Shown here: positions 61,538-64,000 of the stretch, in pieces
How positions within the stretch are numbered: the stretch's first letter is position 1
Layout of the letters: each line of letters starts with the position of its first letter
From: Saprospirales bacterium
Lineage (GTDB): Bacteria > Bacteroidota > Bacteroidia > Chitinophagales > Saprospiraceae
Length of the DNA stretch: 64,000 nucleotides
Direction of reading: 5' to 3'
NCBI GenBank assembly: GCA_016719895.1
Contig: JADJYG010000007.1
Coordinates: forward strand, 272,581-336,580
Notes under the pieces: generated by a model
Databases searched by the model: none
Told to the model about the DNA's origin: nothing
The model's input: only the letters and a program-made list of their open reading frames with translations
Program-made: the position numbers and the translations under genes

Positions 61538-62491
61538 ATGCGCGAAAAAGGTATCCCTACCGTCGATCTTTCCAAATTTGTGCACGGCAATCCGGAGGAA
61601 CGTGCAGCGTTTGTCAGCGAATTGGGTAAGGCATTTCACGAAGTCGGTTTTGTGGCTGTGGTCAACCATGACATTCCCAAACGGCTGGTAGATGGTTTTT
61701 ATACTGCTTCCAGAGCCTTTTTTGCCTTGCCCGACGGCGTCAAAAAGAAATATGAAATCGCGGGTATGGCTGGTCAACGGGGCTATACCTCCTTCGGCCG
61801 GGAACACGCCAAACAATCGCAGGTACCTGACCTGAAAGAGTTTTTTCAGATCGGGCAGGAAGTGCCGGAAGGCCATACCTCCAGCGAACCATACCCCGTC
61901 AATGTGCCGGTAACTGAAACGCCGGAATTTACCCTATTGGGGCGCGAGTTGTACCAGGCCTTTGAAAGCGCCGGCGCACAGCTCCTGGAAGCCATCGCCC
62001 TGTACCTTGGCCTGGCGCCGGATTATTTCCAGCAATATATCGCCTATGGAAACTCTATTCTGCGCTCCATCTATTACCCGCCGATCACGCAAGAGCCTGC
62101 CAGTGCCATTCGGGCCGAACAACATGAAGATATCAATCTGATCACGCTGCTGGTAGGCGCCAGCGCCGGCGGCCTGCAACTCCTGAACTCGAGAAACGAG
62201 TGGGTACCCGTTTTACCGGAAGCCGACGAGATTGTAATCAACGTCGGCGATATGCTGCAACGCCTCACCAACAACTACCTGAAGAGTACGACGCACCGGG
62301 TCGTCAACCCGCCCCGCGAAGAATGGTACCTGCCCCGCCTGAGTATTCCGTTCTTTTTGCACCCGGTAAGCCGGATGCGGCTCGATTGCCTGCCGGCCTG
62401 CGTAACGCCAGACAACCCTCTGCATTACGAACCCATTAGCGCAGGAGAATACCTGGATGAACGGCTGCGGGAGATCGGTTTGAAAAAATAA
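61538..62491 (+). CDS. Isopenicillin-N-synthase-like Fe(II) oxygenase
   Basis: A 317-aa protein of the IPNS/2-oxoglutarate oxygenase family. The N-terminal domain (VNHDIPKRLVDGFY, then GQRGYTSFGREHAKQ) precedes the iron site: H and D in EQHEDINLITLL and the second His in STTHRVVN. The 2-oxoglutarate-binding RxS lies in LPRLSIPFF. All are intact. The family includes penicillin, gibberellin and flavonoid oxygenases as well as many bacterial proteins of unknown substrate. The ATG at 61538 (MREKGIPTVDLSKF) fits. It is convergent with the TPR gene, 14 bp apart. Confidence 0.9.
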   Translation: MREKGIPTVDLSKFVHGNPEERAAFVSELGKAFHEVGFVAVVNHDIPKRLVDGFYTASRAFFALPDGVKKKYEIAGMAGQRGYTSFGREHAKQSQVPDLKEFFQIGQEVPEGHTSSEPYPVNVPVTETPEFTLLGRELYQAFESAGAQLLEAIALYLGLAPDYFQQYIAYGNSILRSIYYPPITQEPASAIRAEQHEDINLITLLVGASAGGLQLLNSRNEWVPVLPEADEIVINVGDMLQRLTNNYLKSTTHRVVNPPREEWYLPRLSIPFFLHPVSRMRLDCLPACVTPDNPLHYEPISAGEYLDERLREIGLKK

Positions 62492-62505
62492 TTTCCCAAA
62501 ATTAA

Positions 62506-64000
62506 TTAACGTTCTCCCGCGGGCTCCAGTTCTTCCAGGCGCATTTTGTACAAATACTGGGGTGTGCGGGAATACAGATTGCGGTACAAGGTCAGTGCGC
62601 GCACGTGGTGCGGCGTTGGGTTGTCGGCTATTTTGCGCAGTTCGAAATGGATCGCAGCTTCCTCGCGCTCCGTGCGGGCCATCGCCAGGAGCTGCGACAA
62701 TTGGCGAAGGGCTTCGGGCTTGTTGCCTTCGGCCATGATCACTTGTGCGCGCAGCACATTGGCGGAAAACGTCAGGTCGGCATTGCCGAGCGTCAGCGCG
62801 ATATCCCGGCCCTCTTCCAGCAGTTGCCGGGCGGTGGACACATCGCCGCTGTACAGTTGCACCGTCCCTTTTTCGATAAGCGAATTGCCCAACACGAGGC
62901 GGTTGCCCATACTGCGGGCATATTCGATGGCCTCGTTGTAGTACTCCTGTGCACGCTGAAGATTGCCTTTGAAGAACCAATTGTCGCCCAGGGTATTCAG
63001 TGCCTTGGCAATGCCTTTTTTATAATTGAGCTCGCGGGAAAGCGCCAGGTTTTGTTCCTGATAGGTATTCGACCGGTCAAATTCGCCCATGGCCGACAGC
63101 AGGTCGCCAATGAGGCCGCTGGCGATCGCCAGCCCCTGCTTGTCGCCAAGTTCCTGGCAGAGTGCCAGGTCGCGCTCGAACATTTCCATGGCTTTGGCGA
63201 AATCGCCTTTTTTCTCCCAAACCGACCCGATGCTTCCGATGCATATAGTCATGAACAGCTTGTTGCCGAGCTCTTCCGACAAGGTCAGGCCTTTTTCCAG
63301 GCAGAGCAGGGCGCTGTCGAGGCTGTTTTTTTCCAGGTAGATAATGCCCAGGTTCGTGTAGAGCGTGGTCAGGCCCTGTTTGTCTTCTGCCCGTTCGGCG
63401 ATGTCGAGTTGTTCTTCCAACCAGCGGATCCCTTCGTCGTAATGCCCCTGGTTCATAAAAATGAGGCCGAGATTGGCTACGATAACAGCGTTTTCGGCAT
63501 CCCGCTGGATAGAGCGGTTGATTTCAATGGCTTTTGCAAACCAGCTTTGAGCAGATTCGTAGCTCCCCTGACGGAAAAAAAACGTACCCAGGTTGCCATA
63601 GGTTTTGGCGATACCGACCTGGTCGCTGGCCAGTTCGAAGCAGGTGACAGCCACGTCGAGGTGTTTTTTCCCCTCGGCATAGCTGCCGCGCAACATGAGC
63701 AGCTGGCCCAGCCGGCGGTTGCTGCGCCCGATCAGGTACCAGTCATTGAGGGTTTTGGCGCGTTTAAGGGCCAGCCTGTATTCCTGTTCCGCTTCTTCCC
63801 ATTGGCCGATGAGCTCGTGCACGGCGCCTTTGCGCAGCTGGAACTTGACGATTTTTTTGCTTTTTTTGTTGCTTTCGTTCAGGTTTTCGATCAACTTCCC
63901 GTAATACTGCAGGGCTTGCCGGTTCAGGAAGTTGCGCTGGGCATAGCGGGCGGCTTTTTCGAGGTACTTATTGGTTTTTTCTTCTACTTCCGCCTGTTCG
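62506..64000 (-). CDS. TPR protein, 5' end beyond the window
   Basis: At least 498 residues of tandem TPR units. The frame is open to the window edge, so the N-terminus is missing. The region reads ALQYYGKLIENL near the edge, then GNLGTFFFRQGSYESAQSWF, TNLGIIYLEKNSLDSALLCL and SALLCLEKGLTLSEELGNKL, about ten units of the MalT/kinesin-light-chain type. The start of the visible part (KYLEKAARYAQRNFLNRQAL) resembles the TPR tail that follows AAA and cyclase domains in large signalling proteins, so the lost N-terminus could hold such domains. That is inference. Confidence 0.78.
   Translation of the reverse strand, partial: EQAEVEEKTNKYLEKAARYAQRNFLNRQALQYYGKLIENLNESNKKSKKIVKFQLRKGAVHELIGQWEEAEQEYRLALKRAKTLNDWYLIGRSNRRLGQLLMLRGSYAEGKKHLDVAVTCFELASDQVGIAKTYGNLGTFFFRQGSYESAQSWFAKAIEINRSIQRDAENAVIVANLGLIFMNQGHYDEGIRWLEEQLDIAERAEDKQGLTTLYTNLGIIYLEKNSLDSALLCLEKGLTLSEELGNKLFMTICIGSIGSVWEKKGDFAKAMEMFERDLALCQELGDKQGLAIASGLIGDLLSAMGEFDRSNTYQEQNLALSRELNYKKGIAKALNTLGDNWFFKGNLQRAQEYYNEAIEYARSMGNRLVLGNSLIEKGTVQLYSGDVSTARQLLEEGRDIALTLGNADLTFSANVLRAQVIMAEGNKPEALRQLSQLLAMARTEREEAAIHFELRKIADNPTPHHVRALTLYRNLYSRTPQYLYKMRLEELEPAGER

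Overview
The window is a protein-coding stretch of a Bacteroidota chromosome, most likely Saprospiria (Haliscomenobacter/Lewinella-like). The grounds are a type IX secretion sorting domain, a choice-of-anchor L domain, a Bat/MoxR operon, TAnnTTTG-type promoter elements, few Shine-Dalgarno sequences, and a high GC content for the phylum. No rRNA or tRNA gene was seen.

Layout. 0.05-21.98 kb is mostly housekeeping: a T9SS-secreted adhesin-like protein, MscS channel, M1 aminopeptidase, methyltransferases, RidA, ROK kinase, lipA (carrying a -1 frameshift), FkbM methyltransferase, birA, rsfS, ftsH, two NlpC/P60 hydrolases, an omega-amidase-type nitrilase, a Mpo1-like protein, enoyl-CoA hydratase, carA and a TIGR02757 protein. 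22.0-26.8 kb is a small accessory patch: a solitary 750-aa P-loop ATPase behind a palindromic operator-like site, a very long hairpin, and three uncharacterised membrane or lipoproteins. 26.9-33.9 kb returns to metabolism and transport: leucine-type dehydrogenase, aroB, a histidine kinase, an alpha/beta hydrolase and a sodium:solute symporter.

34.0-40.3 kb is a decayed accessory island. A type I restriction methylase gene (hsdM) is split by a ~340-bp palindromic MITE-like insert, with no hsdS or hsdR in sight. A HEPN/MNT toxin-antitoxin pair follows. Then comes a ~1.3-kb array of 23 hairpin repeats arranged as a mirror image (forward units, then reverse units). The insert in hsdM carries four copies of the same repeat with compensatory base changes. 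An orphan DUF2201 metallopeptidase/VWA protein and a GNAT remnant close the island.

40.3-53.9 kb holds what looks like a coherent and unusual signalling cluster: an ECF sigma factor and TPR anti-sigma-like protein with an M48-like HExxH/TPR protein on one strand; two secreted caspase-fold (C14) proteases, an outer-membrane barrel protein and a membrane class III adenylyl cyclase with a periplasmic TPR region on the other; and a FecR-like repeat protein plus a second, paralogous M48-like protein. I infer a cell-envelope sensing/proteolysis module. 54.2-61.4 kb is a Bat (Bacteroides aerotolerance) operon: MoxR ATPase, DUF58, BatA and a BatB-BatC fusion. The window ends with an isopenicillin-N-synthase-like oxygenase and a TPR protein that runs off the edge.
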